Positions 55,386 to 63,853 of a DNA stretch of 64,000 nt are shown here, in pieces (within the stretch, counting starts at the first letter, position 1; each line of letters opens with the position of its first letter). The stretch lies in assembly GCF_031846165.1 (NCBI RefSeq), contig NZ_JAVRIE010000002.1:681206-745205 (forward strand). The letters are read 5' to 3'. The position numbers were made by a program, and so were the translations under genes. The notes under the pieces are model-generated. The model had not been told where the DNA came from. It saw only the letters and a list, made by a program, of their open reading frames with translations, and searched no databases. The DNA is from Glaciecola blandensis. GTDB lineage: Bacteria > Pseudomonadota > Gammaproteobacteria > Enterobacterales > Alteromonadaceae.

Positions 55386-55778
55386 ATGAGCATGCAAGAT
55401 CCAATCGCAGATATGTTTACTCGAATTCGTAACGGCCAATTGGCTTCTAAAGTTGCGGTTTCTATGCCTTCTTCTAAAGTACGTGTTGCTATTGCAAAAG
55501 TACTAGAAGCTGAAGGATATATCGAAGGTTCTTCGGTAACTGAAGGTGTTAAGCCTGTTTTAACAGTTACTTTGAAGTATTTCGAAGGTAAAAAAGTAAT
55601 TGATACAATCGAACGAGTTAGCCGTCCTGGTTTACGCATCTATAAGAAAAAAGATGAGTTACCAAAAGTGATGGGTGGACTTGGGATTGCTATCGTGTCT
55701 ACCTCAAAAGGTGTGATGACTGACCGTGCTGCGCGTAATGCAGGCATGGGTGGTGAGATCATCGGTTATGTAGCGTAA
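55386..55778 (+). CDS. rpsH: 30S ribosomal protein S8
   Basis: The 130-residue protein starts MSMQDPIADMFTRIRNGQ and ends GGEIIGYVA, as in E. coli. S8 binds the central domain of 16S rRNA and represses translation of the spc operon at rplE. Confidence 0.97.
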   Translation: MSMQDPIADMFTRIRNGQLASKVAVSMPSSKVRVAIAKVLEAEGYIEGSSVTEGVKPVLTVTLKYFEGKKVIDTIERVSRPGLRIYKKKDELPKVMGGLGIAIVSTSKGVMTDRAARNAGMGGEIIGYVA

Positions 55779-55791
55779 CAGGGGAAGAATT

Positions 55792-56325
55792 ATGTCACGT
55801 ATAGCAAAAGCACCTGTCGACATCAAATCTGGCGTTGAAATTAAAATCGCCGGCCAAGAAGTCACAGTAAAAGGTAGTAAAGGTACATTAACTCGCGTAT
55901 TTAACGACGCTGTTGAAGTAGTACAAGAAGAGAGCCAGTTAAAAGCACTTCCTCGTGAAGGTTTCGCTAACAACTGGGCTCAAGCTGGTACCGCTCGCGC
56001 ATTGTTAGATCAGATGGTAGTTGGTGTTACTGATGGTTTTGAGAAGAAACTTCAACTTAATGGTGTTGGTTACCGTGCACAAGCACAAGGTAGCAAACTT
56101 AACCTTACGTTGGGCTTTTCACACCCTGTCGTCTACGAAATGCCACAAGGCATCAGCGTAGAAACCCCTACACAGACTGAAATCGTTGTTAAAGGCACCG
56201 ATAAGCAGGTTGTAGGTCAGGTTGCAGCTAACATCCGCGCCTATCGTCCACCAGAGCCTTATAAAGGTAAGGGTGTTCGTTACGCAGATGAAACTGTGCG
56301 TCGTAAAGAAGCTAAGAAAAAGTAG
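55792..56325 (+). CDS. rplF: 50S ribosomal protein L6
   Basis: The 177-residue protein has the two L6 domains and the conserved C-terminal PYKGKGVRYADE motif. It sits near the factor-binding centre. Gentamicin-resistance-type deletions are absent; length is standard. Confidence 0.97.
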   Translation: MSRIAKAPVDIKSGVEIKIAGQEVTVKGSKGTLTRVFNDAVEVVQEESQLKALPREGFANNWAQAGTARALLDQMVVGVTDGFEKKLQLNGVGYRAQAQGSKLNLTLGFSHPVVYEMPQGISVETPTQTEIVVKGTDKQVVGQVAANIRAYRPPEPYKGKGVRYADETVRRKEAKKK

Positions 56326-56337
56326 GTAGGTAATACG

Positions 56338-56691
56338 ATGGATAAGAAATCAGCTCGCTTACGTCGCGCCACTCGCGCCCGTAAGAAAATCAGTGAGTTA
56401 GGTGCACATCGCTTGGTTATTAACCGTACACCTCGCCACATCTATGCTCAGTTAATCGCGCCAAGTGGTTCTGAAGTATTGGCAGCAGCTTCTACTGTAG
56501 AAAAAGATCTTAAGGGTTCTTTAAAAGCTACAGGCAACGCAGAGGCAGCAGCGGCAGTAGGTAAAGCGATCGCAGAACGTGCTATCGATAAAGGCATTAA
56601 GCAAGTTGCCTTCGATAGAAGTGGATTTAAATATCATGGTCGTGTGAAAGCACTGGCTGATGCCGCTCGTGAAGCGGGTCTTCAGTTCTAG
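56338..56691 (+). CDS. rplR: 50S ribosomal protein L18
   Basis: The 117-residue protein has a basic N-terminus and the conserved C-terminal FDRSGFKYHGRVKALADAAR. It binds 5S rRNA with L5. It lies in standard order between rplF and rpsE. Confidence 0.97.
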   Translation: MDKKSARLRRATRARKKISELGAHRLVINRTPRHIYAQLIAPSGSEVLAAASTVEKDLKGSLKATGNAEAAAAVGKAIAERAIDKGIKQVAFDRSGFKYHGRVKALADAAREAGLQF

Positions 56692-56700
56692 GAGTTTAAA

Positions 56701-57204
56701 ATGGCTAAAGTAGAAGTTCAACAACAGGGTGACTTGTTAGAAAAGCTAATCGCCGTAAACCGCGTATCAAAAGTTGTTAAAGGTGGTCGCATCTTTAGTT
56801 TCACAGCTTTGACAGTGGTTGGTGATGGCAATGGCCGCGTTGGTTTTGGTTACGGTAAGGCACGTGAAGTACCTGCTGCTATCCAAAAAGCAATGGAAAA
56901 GGCACGTCGTAACTTAGTCGACGTAGACCTTAACGGCAATACATTACAACACCCAATTAAAGGTCGTCATTCAGGCTCTAAAGTTTACATGCAGCCTGCA
57001 TCTGAAGGTACCGGTATTATTGCCGGTGGTGCGATGCGTGCAGTACTTGAAGTGGCTGGTGTTCAGAACGTACTTTCAAAATGCTACGGTTCTACAAACC
57101 CAATTAACGTTGTTCGCGCAACAGTCAACGCTCTAGTGGAAATGAATTCGCCAGAGAAGATTGCTGCAAAACGTGGTTTGTCAGTCAAAGATATTTTGGG
57201 GTAA
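56701..57204 (+). CDS. rpsE: 30S ribosomal protein S5
   Basis: The 167-residue protein starts MAKVEVQQQGDLLEKLIAVNRVSKVVKGG, with the double-stranded-RNA-binding domain and the loop VVGDGNGRVGFGYGKA. It affects decoding accuracy at the mRNA entry side. Confidence 0.97.
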   Translation: MAKVEVQQQGDLLEKLIAVNRVSKVVKGGRIFSFTALTVVGDGNGRVGFGYGKAREVPAAIQKAMEKARRNLVDVDLNGNTLQHPIKGRHSGSKVYMQPASEGTGIIAGGAMRAVLEVAGVQNVLSKCYGSTNPINVVRATVNALVEMNSPEKIAAKRGLSVKDILG

Positions 57205-57210
57205 TCGAAC

Positions 57211-57393
57211 ATGTCTAAGATGATTAAAGTAAAGCAAACTAAAAGCTCTATCGGGCGTCTTCCTAAGCACAAAGCCACTTTGGTTGGTTTAGGTTTACGT
57301 AAAATCGGACAAGTACGTGAGTTGGAAGATACTCCGTCAGTTCGTGGCATGATCAACCGTGTTCAATACATGGTTGAGATAGTTGAGGAGTAA
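57211..57393 (+). CDS. rpmD: 50S ribosomal protein L30
   Basis: The 60-residue short L30 form with the central IGRLPKHKATLVGLGLRK segment. Separated from rpsE by 6 bases and from rplO by 3, in standard order. Confidence 0.97.
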   Translation: MSKMIKVKQTKSSIGRLPKHKATLVGLGLRKIGQVRELEDTPSVRGMINRVQYMVEIVEE

Positions 57394-57396
57394 TCT

Positions 57397-57831
57397 ATGA
57401 GACTTAATACTCTTGCTCCTGCCGAAGGAGCTAAACATTCAGGTAAACGTGTTGGTCGCGGTATCGGTTCTGGCTTAGGCAAAACTGGTGGTCGTGGTCA
57501 TAAAGGTCAAAAGTCTCGCTCTGGCGGGTCTGTTAAACCTGGTTTTGAGGGCGGTCAAATGCCTATTCAACGCCGTTTGCCGAAATTCGGTTTTACGTCA
57601 CGTAAATCGTTTGTGTCTGACCAAGTTACACTTAGTGAAATTGCTAAGGTAGAAGGCGATATCGTTACTGTTGATACTTTAAAAGCAGCAGGTCTCATCA
57701 AGAAAGAGATCATGTTCGTTAAAGTGATGAAGAGTGGCGAAATTAATCGTGCTGTTACCTTAAGCGGGATCCGAGTGAGCAAAGGCGCACTTGAAGCGAT
57801 TAACGCGGCTGGCGGTAAAGTAGAGGAATAA
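57397..57831 (+). CDS. rplO: 50S ribosomal protein L15
   Basis: The 144-residue protein has the Gly/Arg/Lys-rich N-terminus (GKRVGRGIGSGLGKTGGRGHKG) that threads into 23S rRNA. It lies 5 bases before secY. Confidence 0.97.
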   Translation: MRLNTLAPAEGAKHSGKRVGRGIGSGLGKTGGRGHKGQKSRSGGSVKPGFEGGQMPIQRRLPKFGFTSRKSFVSDQVTLSEIAKVEGDIVTVDTLKAAGLIKKEIMFVKVMKSGEINRAVTLSGIRVSKGALEAINAAGGKVEE

Positions 57832-57836
57832 GCTAA

Positions 57837-59147
57837 ATGGCAAAACCAGGACTAAATTCAGGAGCAGGTGGCGGACTAAGTGAACTTAAGTCTCGCTTGT
57901 TGTTTGTTCTTGGAGCAATTATCGTGTTTAGGCTAGGTTCGTATGTGCCTATCCCTGGTATTGATGCAAACGTGTTAGCTCAGTTATTTGAGCAACAGAA
58001 AGGCACTATCGTAGAAATGATGAATATGTTCTCCGGTGGTGCTCTTGAGCGCGCTTCTGTACTTGCTTTAGGGATTATGCCTTACATTACAGCTTCTATT
58101 ATTGTGCAATTGCTTTCGCATATGTACCCTCCATTGATGGAGCTTAAAAAAGAAGGTGAAGCGGGTAGACGTAAGATTAGTCAATATACAAGGTATCTAA
58201 CCTTAATATTAGCGATATTCCAGTCAGTGGGTATTGCTACTGGTTTGCCAAACTTAGTGCAAGGTTTAGTGATTAACCCTGGCCTAGGTTTCTATTTTAC
58301 AGCTATCGTGAGTTTGGTTACCGGCACCATGTTTTTGATGTGGTTAGGTGAGCAAATTACAGAACGCGGCATTGGAAATGGTATTTCGATACTTATTTTC
58401 GCTGGTATCGTAGCGGGTTTACCAACAGCGATTGGTCAAACTGCAGAGCAAGCAAGGTTGGGTGAAATAAACCTTCTGTTCTTGTTTGTTATCGGTGCCA
58501 TCATTATTGCACTTACCTATTTGGTTGTTTTCGTAGAGCGTGCGCAACGTCGCATCGTTGTAAACTACGCTAAGCGCCAGCAGGGACGTAAAGTATTTGC
58601 AGCGCAAAGTTCACATTTACCGCTTAAGGTAAACATGGCTGGTGTTATTCCACCAATCTTTGCGTCTAGTATTATACTTTTCCCGAGCACGTTAGCGGGT
58701 ATGGTTGGCCAGAATGAGTCTTTCTCTTTCTTGACTGACATCTCATTGGCGTTGTCTCCGGGTAATCCTTTATATGTAATGCTTTATGCTGCAACGATTA
58801 TTTTCTTCTGCTTCTTCTATACAGCATTAGTTTTTAATCCTCGCGAAACAGCTGATAATTTGAAGAAATCTGGCGCTTTTGTTCCTGGCATTCGTCCAGG
58901 CGAGCAAACCTCTCGTTATATCGATAAGGTGATGACTCGTTTAACACTAGCCGGTGCTCTCTATATTACTTTTGTTTGTTTGGTGCCTGAGTTCTTACTA
59001 TTGTGGTTTAACGTTCCGTTTTACTTCGGTGGTACATCACTACTCATTATATGTGTTGTGGTAATGGACTTTATGGCGCAGGTGCAGACCCATTTGATGT
59101 CACATCAATACGGGGATGTTCTTAAAAAAGCTAATCTTAAAGGCTAG
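57837..59147 (+). CDS. secY: SecYEG translocon subunit SecY
   Basis: The 436-residue protein has ten membrane helices and forms the protein-conducting channel. The plug and pore region (ALGIMPYITASIIVQLL) and the long cytoplasmic loops (C4 and C5, with RRIVVNYAKRQQGRK and FNPRETADNLKKSGAFVPGIRPG) that contact SecA and the ribosome are intact. Slightly shorter than E. coli SecY (443). It is the only membrane protein gene of the spc operon. Confidence 0.97.
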   Translation: MAKPGLNSGAGGGLSELKSRLLFVLGAIIVFRLGSYVPIPGIDANVLAQLFEQQKGTIVEMMNMFSGGALERASVLALGIMPYITASIIVQLLSHMYPPLMELKKEGEAGRRKISQYTRYLTLILAIFQSVGIATGLPNLVQGLVINPGLGFYFTAIVSLVTGTMFLMWLGEQITERGIGNGISILIFAGIVAGLPTAIGQTAEQARLGEINLLFLFVIGAIIIALTYLVVFVERAQRRIVVNYAKRQQGRKVFAAQSSHLPLKVNMAGVIPPIFASSIILFPSTLAGMVGQNESFSFLTDISLALSPGNPLYVMLYAATIIFFCFFYTALVFNPRETADNLKKSGAFVPGIRPGEQTSRYIDKVMTRLTLAGALYITFVCLVPEFLLLWFNVPFYFGGTSLLIICVVVMDFMAQVQTHLMSHQYGDVLKKANLKG

Positions 59148-59179
59148 TCCTTTAAGTTAGCCAATTACGGAGTGATGTA

Positions 59180-59293
59180 ATGAAAGTTCGTGCATCCGTT
59201 AAAAAGATTTGCCGTAACTGCAAGATCATTAAACGTAACGGCGTTGTTAGAGTGATCTGTGTAGAGCCTAAGCATAAGCAAAGGCAAGGTTAA
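59180..59293 (+). CDS. rpmJ: 50S ribosomal protein L36
   Basis: This 37-residue gene begins MKVRASVKKICRNC and ends KHKQRQG. The zinc ribbon ligands Cys11, Cys14, Cys27 and His32 are all present (the C+ form). GGAG precedes the ATG. It closes the spc operon as in E. coli. Confidence 0.95.
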   Translation: MKVRASVKKICRNCKIIKRNGVVRVICVEPKHKQRQG

Positions 59294-59349
59294 TCACTAC
59301 TCTTAGAAATAAGAGTAACAGTTGGTTTTTAATATCGGGTTGCTGTACT

Positions 59350-59460
59350 AGCGCCCGAGCCTTAAAACCTTTATTTGCAATTTAGTTGCTGGGTAAGTAT
59401 CCTATCGGGCTTTTTAGGCTAGCAACAATAATTTAGAGGAGTGCTGTTAATGGCCCGTAT
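59350..59460 (+). promoter_or_regulatory. alpha operon leader, S4-type translational control site
   Basis: The stretch GTAAGTATCCTATCGGGCTTTTTAGG-like at 59393-59418 and the following AGAGGAGTGCTGTTAATG match the layout of the E. coli alpha leader (GTAAGAGTATCC...ACGGGCTTTTCAGC...), a pseudoknot over the rpsM start that ribosomal protein S4 binds to stop translation. The exact 5' limit is approximate; the assignment rests on recall of the E. coli sequence. Confidence 0.65.
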
Positions 59461-59806
59461 CGCTGGCATTAACATTCCTGATCACAAACATGCCGTCATC
59501 GCTATCCAAGCGATCTTCGGTATCGGCGCAACGAGAGCGAAAGTAATCTGCGCAGGTGCTGGTGTATCAGAATCAACCAAGATCAAAGATCTTGATGAAG
59601 CGACTATTGATAAACTTCGTGACGAAGTTGCTAAATTCACAGTTGAAGGTGACCTTCGCCGTGAAGTATCAATGAGTATTAAACGTTTGATGGACCTAGG
59701 TTGCTTCCGTGGTATTCGCCACCGTCGTAGCTTACCTCTACGTGGTCAACGCACTAAAACAAATGCGCGCACCCGTAAAGGTCCTCGTAAACCTATTAAA
59801 AAGTAA
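59450..59806 (+). CDS. rpsM: 30S ribosomal protein S13
   Basis: The 118-residue protein from the ATG at 59450 (GAGGAG upstream) starts MARIAGINIPDHKH and ends in a basic tail ARTRKGPRKPIKK that reaches the P-site tRNA. First gene of the alpha operon; a GTG three codons earlier is not used. Confidence 0.97.
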   Translation: MARIAGINIPDHKHAVIAIQAIFGIGATRAKVICAGAGVSESTKIKDLDEATIDKLRDEVAKFTVEGDLRREVSMSIKRLMDLGCFRGIRHRRSLPLRGQRTKTNARTRKGPRKPIKK

Positions 59807-59818
59807 GCGAGGGTTACA

Positions 59819-60208
59819 ATGGCTAAAGCTCCTACTCGCGCCCGCAAGCGCGTAAAACGTCAAGTTGCTGATGGTATGGCTCATATCCATGCTTCTTTCA
59901 ACAACACAATTGTGACTATCACTGACCGTCAGGGTAACGCTCTATCTTGGGCAACTTCTGGTGGATCTGGTTTCCGTGGCTCACGTAAGTCAACTCCTTT
60001 TGCTGCACAGGTTGCTGCTGAAAGAGCTGGCGTTGCTGCTCAGGAATACGGCTTGAAGAACATTGAAGTGTTCGTTAAAGGCCCAGGTCCAGGTCGTGAA
60101 TCTGCAATCCGTGCATTAAATGCAACGGGTTACAAGATCACAAATATTACCGATGTGACACCTATACCTCACAACGGTTGTCGTCCACCGAAAAAACGTC
60201 GCGTTTAA
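59819..60208 (+). CDS. rpsK: 30S ribosomal protein S11
   Basis: The 129-residue protein has the conserved HIHASFNNTIVTITDRQGN and the C-terminal TPIPHNGCRPPKKRRV. It lies in the platform of the small subunit. GAGGG lies before the ATG. Confidence 0.97.
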   Translation: MAKAPTRARKRVKRQVADGMAHIHASFNNTIVTITDRQGNALSWATSGGSGFRGSRKSTPFAAQVAAERAGVAAQEYGLKNIEVFVKGPGPGRESAIRALNATGYKITNITDVTPIPHNGCRPPKKRRV

Positions 60209-60232
60209 TCGACGGACAGTTGGAGAAAGATC

Positions 60233-60853
60233 ATGGCTAGATATTTGGGTCCAAAACTCAAACTAAGTCGTCGTGAAGGAACTGATTTGTTCCTTAAGAG
60301 CGGCGTAAGAGCAATTGAAAGCAAGTGTAAGATTGATACAGCACCAGGTCAGCACGGCGCCCGTCGCGGTCGTTTGTCTGATTACGGCGTTCAATTGCGT
60401 GAAAAGCAAAAAGTACGTCGTATGTACGGTGTATTAGAAAAACAGTTTAGAAACTACTATAAAGAAGCAGCGCGCCTTAAAGGCAACACAGGTGAAAACT
60501 TGTTGCAGCTTCTAGAACAGCGTTTAGATAACGTTGTTTACCGTATGGGTTTTGCAAGCACTCGTGCTGAAGCTCGCCAACTAGTTAGCCACAAAGCTAT
60601 CGTAGTGAACGGTAAAGTAGTGAACATTCCATCTTTCAACGTAAAAGCTGAAGATGTGGTTGCTGTTCGTGAAAAGGCGAAAAAACAGGCTCGTATTGTT
60701 TCTGCACTAGAATTAGCAGACCAACGCGAGAAACCAACTTGGTTGGAAGTTGACAACACGAAAATGGAAGGCGTTTTTAAACGTATTCCAGAAAGAACGG
60801 ATTTGTCTGCGGACATTAACGAACAGTTGATTGTCGAACTTTACTCTAAGTAA
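60233..60853 (+). CDS. rpsD: 30S ribosomal protein S4
   Basis: The 206-residue protein starts MARYLGPKLKLSRREG, with the S4 RNA-binding domain around LLQLLEQRLDNVVYRMGFA. It starts small-subunit assembly and represses the alpha operon. It is the zinc-free form. Confidence 0.97.
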   Translation: MARYLGPKLKLSRREGTDLFLKSGVRAIESKCKIDTAPGQHGARRGRLSDYGVQLREKQKVRRMYGVLEKQFRNYYKEAARLKGNTGENLLQLLEQRLDNVVYRMGFASTRAEARQLVSHKAIVVNGKVVNIPSFNVKAEDVVAVREKAKKQARIVSALELADQREKPTWLEVDNTKMEGVFKRIPERTDLSADINEQLIVELYSK

Positions 60854-60876
60854 AGATTAACTAAAGAGGATACATT

Positions 60877-61863
60877 GTGGGTTCAGTGACCGAATTCCTA
60901 AAGCCAAGATTAGTTGAAATTGAAAATGTTTCACCTACTCGTGCAAAAGTAACACTTGAGCCTTTAGAGCGAGGCTTCGGCCATACTCTAGGTAATGCAT
61001 TACGCCGTATCTTACTTTCGTCTATGCCAGGTTGTGCAGTGACTGAAGTGGAAATCGATGGTGTATTACATGAGTACAGCACTAAAGAAGGTGTTCAAGA
61101 AGACGTAATCGAAATTTTGCTTAACCTTAAAGGACTAGCAGTTCGTCTTGAAGGTAAAACCGAAGCAACGCTTACACTAGTTAAGTCTGGTGCTGGCCCT
61201 GTTGTTGCCGGCGATATCCAGCACGATGGTGACGTTGAGATCGTAAATCCAGAGCATGTAATTTGTACTTTAACTGGCGAAGCTGAATTAAGCATGCGCA
61301 TTAAAGTAGAAATGGGCCGAGGTTATGTTCCAGCTTCAACTCGTCGTTCCTCTGAAGATGATGATCGTCCAATTGGTCGTTTATTAGTTGATGCTTCATA
61401 CAGCCCTGTAGAGCGTATTGCTTATTCTGTTGAGTCTGCTCGTGTTGAACAACGCACAGATTTAGATAAGTTAATCATCGATATGGAAACTAACGGAACA
61501 CTAGATCCGGAAGAAGCCATTCGTCGTTCTGCTACTATCTTAGCCGAGCAGTTAGATGCTTTCGTAGAATTACGTGACATCTCTGAGCCAGTTGAGAAAG
61601 AAGAGAAACCAGAATTTGATCCAATTCTACTTCGTCCTGTGGACGACTTAGAACTGACTGTTCGTTCTGCAAACTGTTTGAAAGCGGAAGCTATCCAATA
61701 TATTGGTGACCTGGTACAGCGTACTGAAGTAGAACTTCTGAAAACGCCTAACTTAGGTAAGAAGTCGCTTACAGAAATTAAAGATGTACTGGCATCTCGT
61801 GGACTGTCTCTAGGTATGCGCCTAGAAAACTGGCCACCAGAGTCAATCGCTGAAAAAGATTAA
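60877..61863 (+). CDS. rpoA: RNA polymerase alpha subunit
   Basis: The 328-residue protein starts at GTG (GAGGA upstream), one residue shorter than E. coli at the N-terminus. The NTD dimerisation part (GFGHTLGNALRRILLSSMPG, conserved) and the CTD with the helix RSANCLKAEAIQYIGDLVQR that contacts UP-element DNA and activators are intact; the linker is about residues 235-248. Confidence 0.97.
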   Translation: MGSVTEFLKPRLVEIENVSPTRAKVTLEPLERGFGHTLGNALRRILLSSMPGCAVTEVEIDGVLHEYSTKEGVQEDVIEILLNLKGLAVRLEGKTEATLTLVKSGAGPVVAGDIQHDGDVEIVNPEHVICTLTGEAELSMRIKVEMGRGYVPASTRRSSEDDDRPIGRLLVDASYSPVERIAYSVESARVEQRTDLDKLIIDMETNGTLDPEEAIRRSATILAEQLDAFVELRDISEPVEKEEKPEFDPILLRPVDDLELTVRSANCLKAEAIQYIGDLVQRTEVELLKTPNLGKKSLTEIKDVLASRGLSLGMRLENWPPESIAEKD

Positions 61864-61904
61864 TCAGGTTTTAGATAAACTGATTTGTAAAGAAGGATAT
61901 AGCT

Positions 61905-62303
61905 ATGCGCCATCGTAAGAGTGGTAGACAGTTAAATCGTAACAGCAGCCACAGACAAGCAATGTTTAAAAACATGGCTAGTTCGTTGGTTAAACACGAA
62001 GTTATTAAAACTACGTTGCCAAAAGCGAAAGAACTGCGTCGAGTAATAGAACCGCTAATCACTTTAGCTAAGCAAGACAGCGTTGCAAACCGTCGTCTTG
62101 CAATGGCAAGAACTGGTGATAAAGAAGTGGTAGGTAAATTGTTTAACGAATTGGGCCCGCGTTACGACGCTCGTCCAGGCGGCTACAGCCGTATTTTGAA
62201 GTGTGGTTTCCGTGCAGGTGACAACGCTCCAATGGCTTTCGTTGAATTAGTTGACCGTCCAGTTGTTGAAGCTGAAGAAGTAGCTGAAGCAGTTGAAGAA
62301 TAA
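61905..62303 (+). CDS. rplQ: 50S ribosomal protein L17
   Basis: The 132-residue protein starts MRHRKSGRQLNRNSSHRQAM and has the usual acidic C-terminal tail (EAEEVAEAVEE). It is the last gene of the alpha operon, followed by a strong terminator. Confidence 0.97.
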   Translation: MRHRKSGRQLNRNSSHRQAMFKNMASSLVKHEVIKTTLPKAKELRRVIEPLITLAKQDSVANRRLAMARTGDKEVVGKLFNELGPRYDARPGGYSRILKCGFRAGDNAPMAFVELVDRPVVEAEEVAEAVEE

Positions 62304-62325
62304 ACAAGCCTTTGGTTTGTAAATA

Positions 62326-62355
62326 AAAACCCAGCTTTTAGCGCTGGGTTTTTTT
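62326..62355 (+). terminator. intrinsic terminator of the alpha operon
   Basis: AACCCAGC (62328-62335) pairs with GCTGGGTT (62343-62350) and is followed by five more T residues. Confidence 0.92.
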
Positions 62356-62433
62356 ATGTCCAGAGATTTCTTTAAAATAGGATACTTATCGGGTTCTGTT
62401 AGTTCTATTGAAATTTAAGGGAAGGGCGTTAAA

Positions 62434-62865
62434 GTGAAAAGGAAGCTAGAGATGAAAAGTATTTTTGGTATTGTAGCGTGTTTGTGCCTGCCCTCATGTG
62501 TCACGATAGAAAGCCCTGATAATCTAATATCAGACACAATTAAAGCTGGTAAAGAAGTCTATCAAGATATAAAAAAGAGTAAAAATAACAGTGAGTCGGA
62601 ACAGGAAGCTAAAAAAGAGCCTGCTGATACTTCTGTTGTGGTCGCGTCTGAAATGGATAAAGAAGAAAATACCTTTATCAACACATATCCGCTAGAAAAC
62701 ATGGATAATGAATTAAACGCAATGCAATCATGTATGTCTGAACTCATTGAAGATACAAGAAGGTCTTTGAATTTGTATTCGCTAGATGTGCTAAGTAGGA
62801 CTTACGAGAACATTACTGCTGATAATGTTGACGTTGTACAGTGTAAAATTACTATAAAACGATAG
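62434..62865 (+). CDS. small lipoprotein, unknown function
   Basis: The 143-residue protein has a lipoprotein signal with LPSC (Cys22). A Lys/Glu/Ser-rich, probably disordered region (about 35-75) is followed by a segment with two Cys (in AMQSCMSEL and VVQCKITI) that could form a disulfide. I do not recognise a family. It starts at GTG (GGAAGGG upstream); an ATG six codons on (62452) is also well placed. Confidence 0.55.
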   Translation: MKRKLEMKSIFGIVACLCLPSCVTIESPDNLISDTIKAGKEVYQDIKKSKNNSESEQEAKKEPADTSVVVASEMDKEENTFINTYPLENMDNELNAMQSCMSELIEDTRRSLNLYSLDVLSRTYENITADNVDVVQCKITIKR

Positions 62866-62937
62866 TGCCATTGATCATGTGCCAGTTTGCTATTTAAAGC
62901 ATGCTGGTATTACTCTTGGTTTGAAAGCAGTGTTGGC

Positions 62938-63717
62938 TTATTGGTTTTTATAATACTTACCAACAAGAACACTAGCTTGTACATCGCTTAACCCGCCTCT
63001 TTTAGCGCTCGCACTCACCAAGTCTTGGTTTATACCTCTTTGTTCTGCAAGTTGCACCAACCTTTCAACAGCTTCGGGATGTTTAGCTAATTGTTCAACT
63101 GAAATGATAATCATCGACTCAGATTCAGTGGAATCTTCAGGAAATAACGCCAAAAGAGCATCAACAACATACTTACCGACTAAGGGTACCTCTTGAATCG
63201 TGGTAACTAATACGTCAATCGTTTTATTTGGGTAAGACTTCGCCAGCGTTTTCGCAATTTGGTCAGCAGAGTCAGGTTCCATATTAACCGCTGTGCGGAC
63301 AATTTCAGTAAATTGATCAGGTGAGAACTTACACGCAGCTTCAGTAGCATACTCTGCATAGCTAGGTTCTGCGTTGATAGCTAGGGTGACTAACTCCGTT
63401 GCCGGTGCTAGCCTTTTCTCTAGAGCGAGTTTTATAACATCGTCAACATACGCTGGTTGTGTTGAAACTGCTGCCGACACAATTTGTCTATATTTCTCTG
63501 GATATGTATCTAAAGCAATATTCACTAATTCGTAGGTGTTTTCTGGGTATCGAGCCAAAACGGTTCGGATTGCTCGACCAACGGAGTTACTGCTTCTAAC
63601 TTGTTGCTTTAAGAAATGACTAGACTGTGCAAAAGATTCTTTGTCTTCTGTCTCCTGTGCAAGGCATGGAGCGCTAACTAATAACAAAGCACTAAGGGTA
63701 ACTGCAGCTAATTTCAT
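62938..63717 (-). CDS. exported helical-repeat protein, unknown function
   Basis: The 259-residue protein has a Sec signal peptide (1 to about 20, CLA/Q). From about residue 48 to 170 it is built of roughly eight short repeats of 14-17 residues, each with a Pro or Tyr-Pro turn and then an amphipathic helix with I/V-x-x-A-L/V (for example YPEKYRQIVSAAVSTQ and PSYAEYATEAACKF). Such arrays usually make curved binding surfaces. No catalytic motif is visible. Gene context gives no clue. Confidence 0.6.
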   Translation of the reverse strand: MKLAAVTLSALLLVSAPCLAQETEDKESFAQSSHFLKQQVRSSNSVGRAIRTVLARYPENTYELVNIALDTYPEKYRQIVSAAVSTQPAYVDDVIKLALEKRLAPATELVTLAINAEPSYAEYATEAACKFSPDQFTEIVRTAVNMEPDSADQIAKTLAKSYPNKTIDVLVTTIQEVPLVGKYVVDALLALFPEDSTESESMIIISVEQLAKHPEAVERLVQLAEQRGINQDLVSASAKRGGLSDVQASVLVGKYYKNQ

Positions 63718-63825
63718 CTCTATAAATCCTCTTCCGTTTTACTCTTATCGGCACAACAAGATTTTGTAACAGGAATGTTAAGGTACGCCTTTGGTGAAAA
63801 ATATCAACTTTTATGCGTATTAGGG

Positions 63826-63853
63826 TTGACCTATTCGTATAAATGACTACAAT
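63826..63853 (+). promoter_or_regulatory. rRNA-type promoter at the right edge
   Basis: TTGACC (63826-63831) and TACAAT (63848-63853) are 16 bases apart and followed by the discriminator GCGCGTCGC. Downstream come a leader hairpin (CGGGGA/TTCCCG, 63866-63882) and a boxA-like TGCTTTAAC (63899-63907), but no coding start. This looks like the start of a 16S-23S rRNA operon lying beyond the window. Confidence 0.6.
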
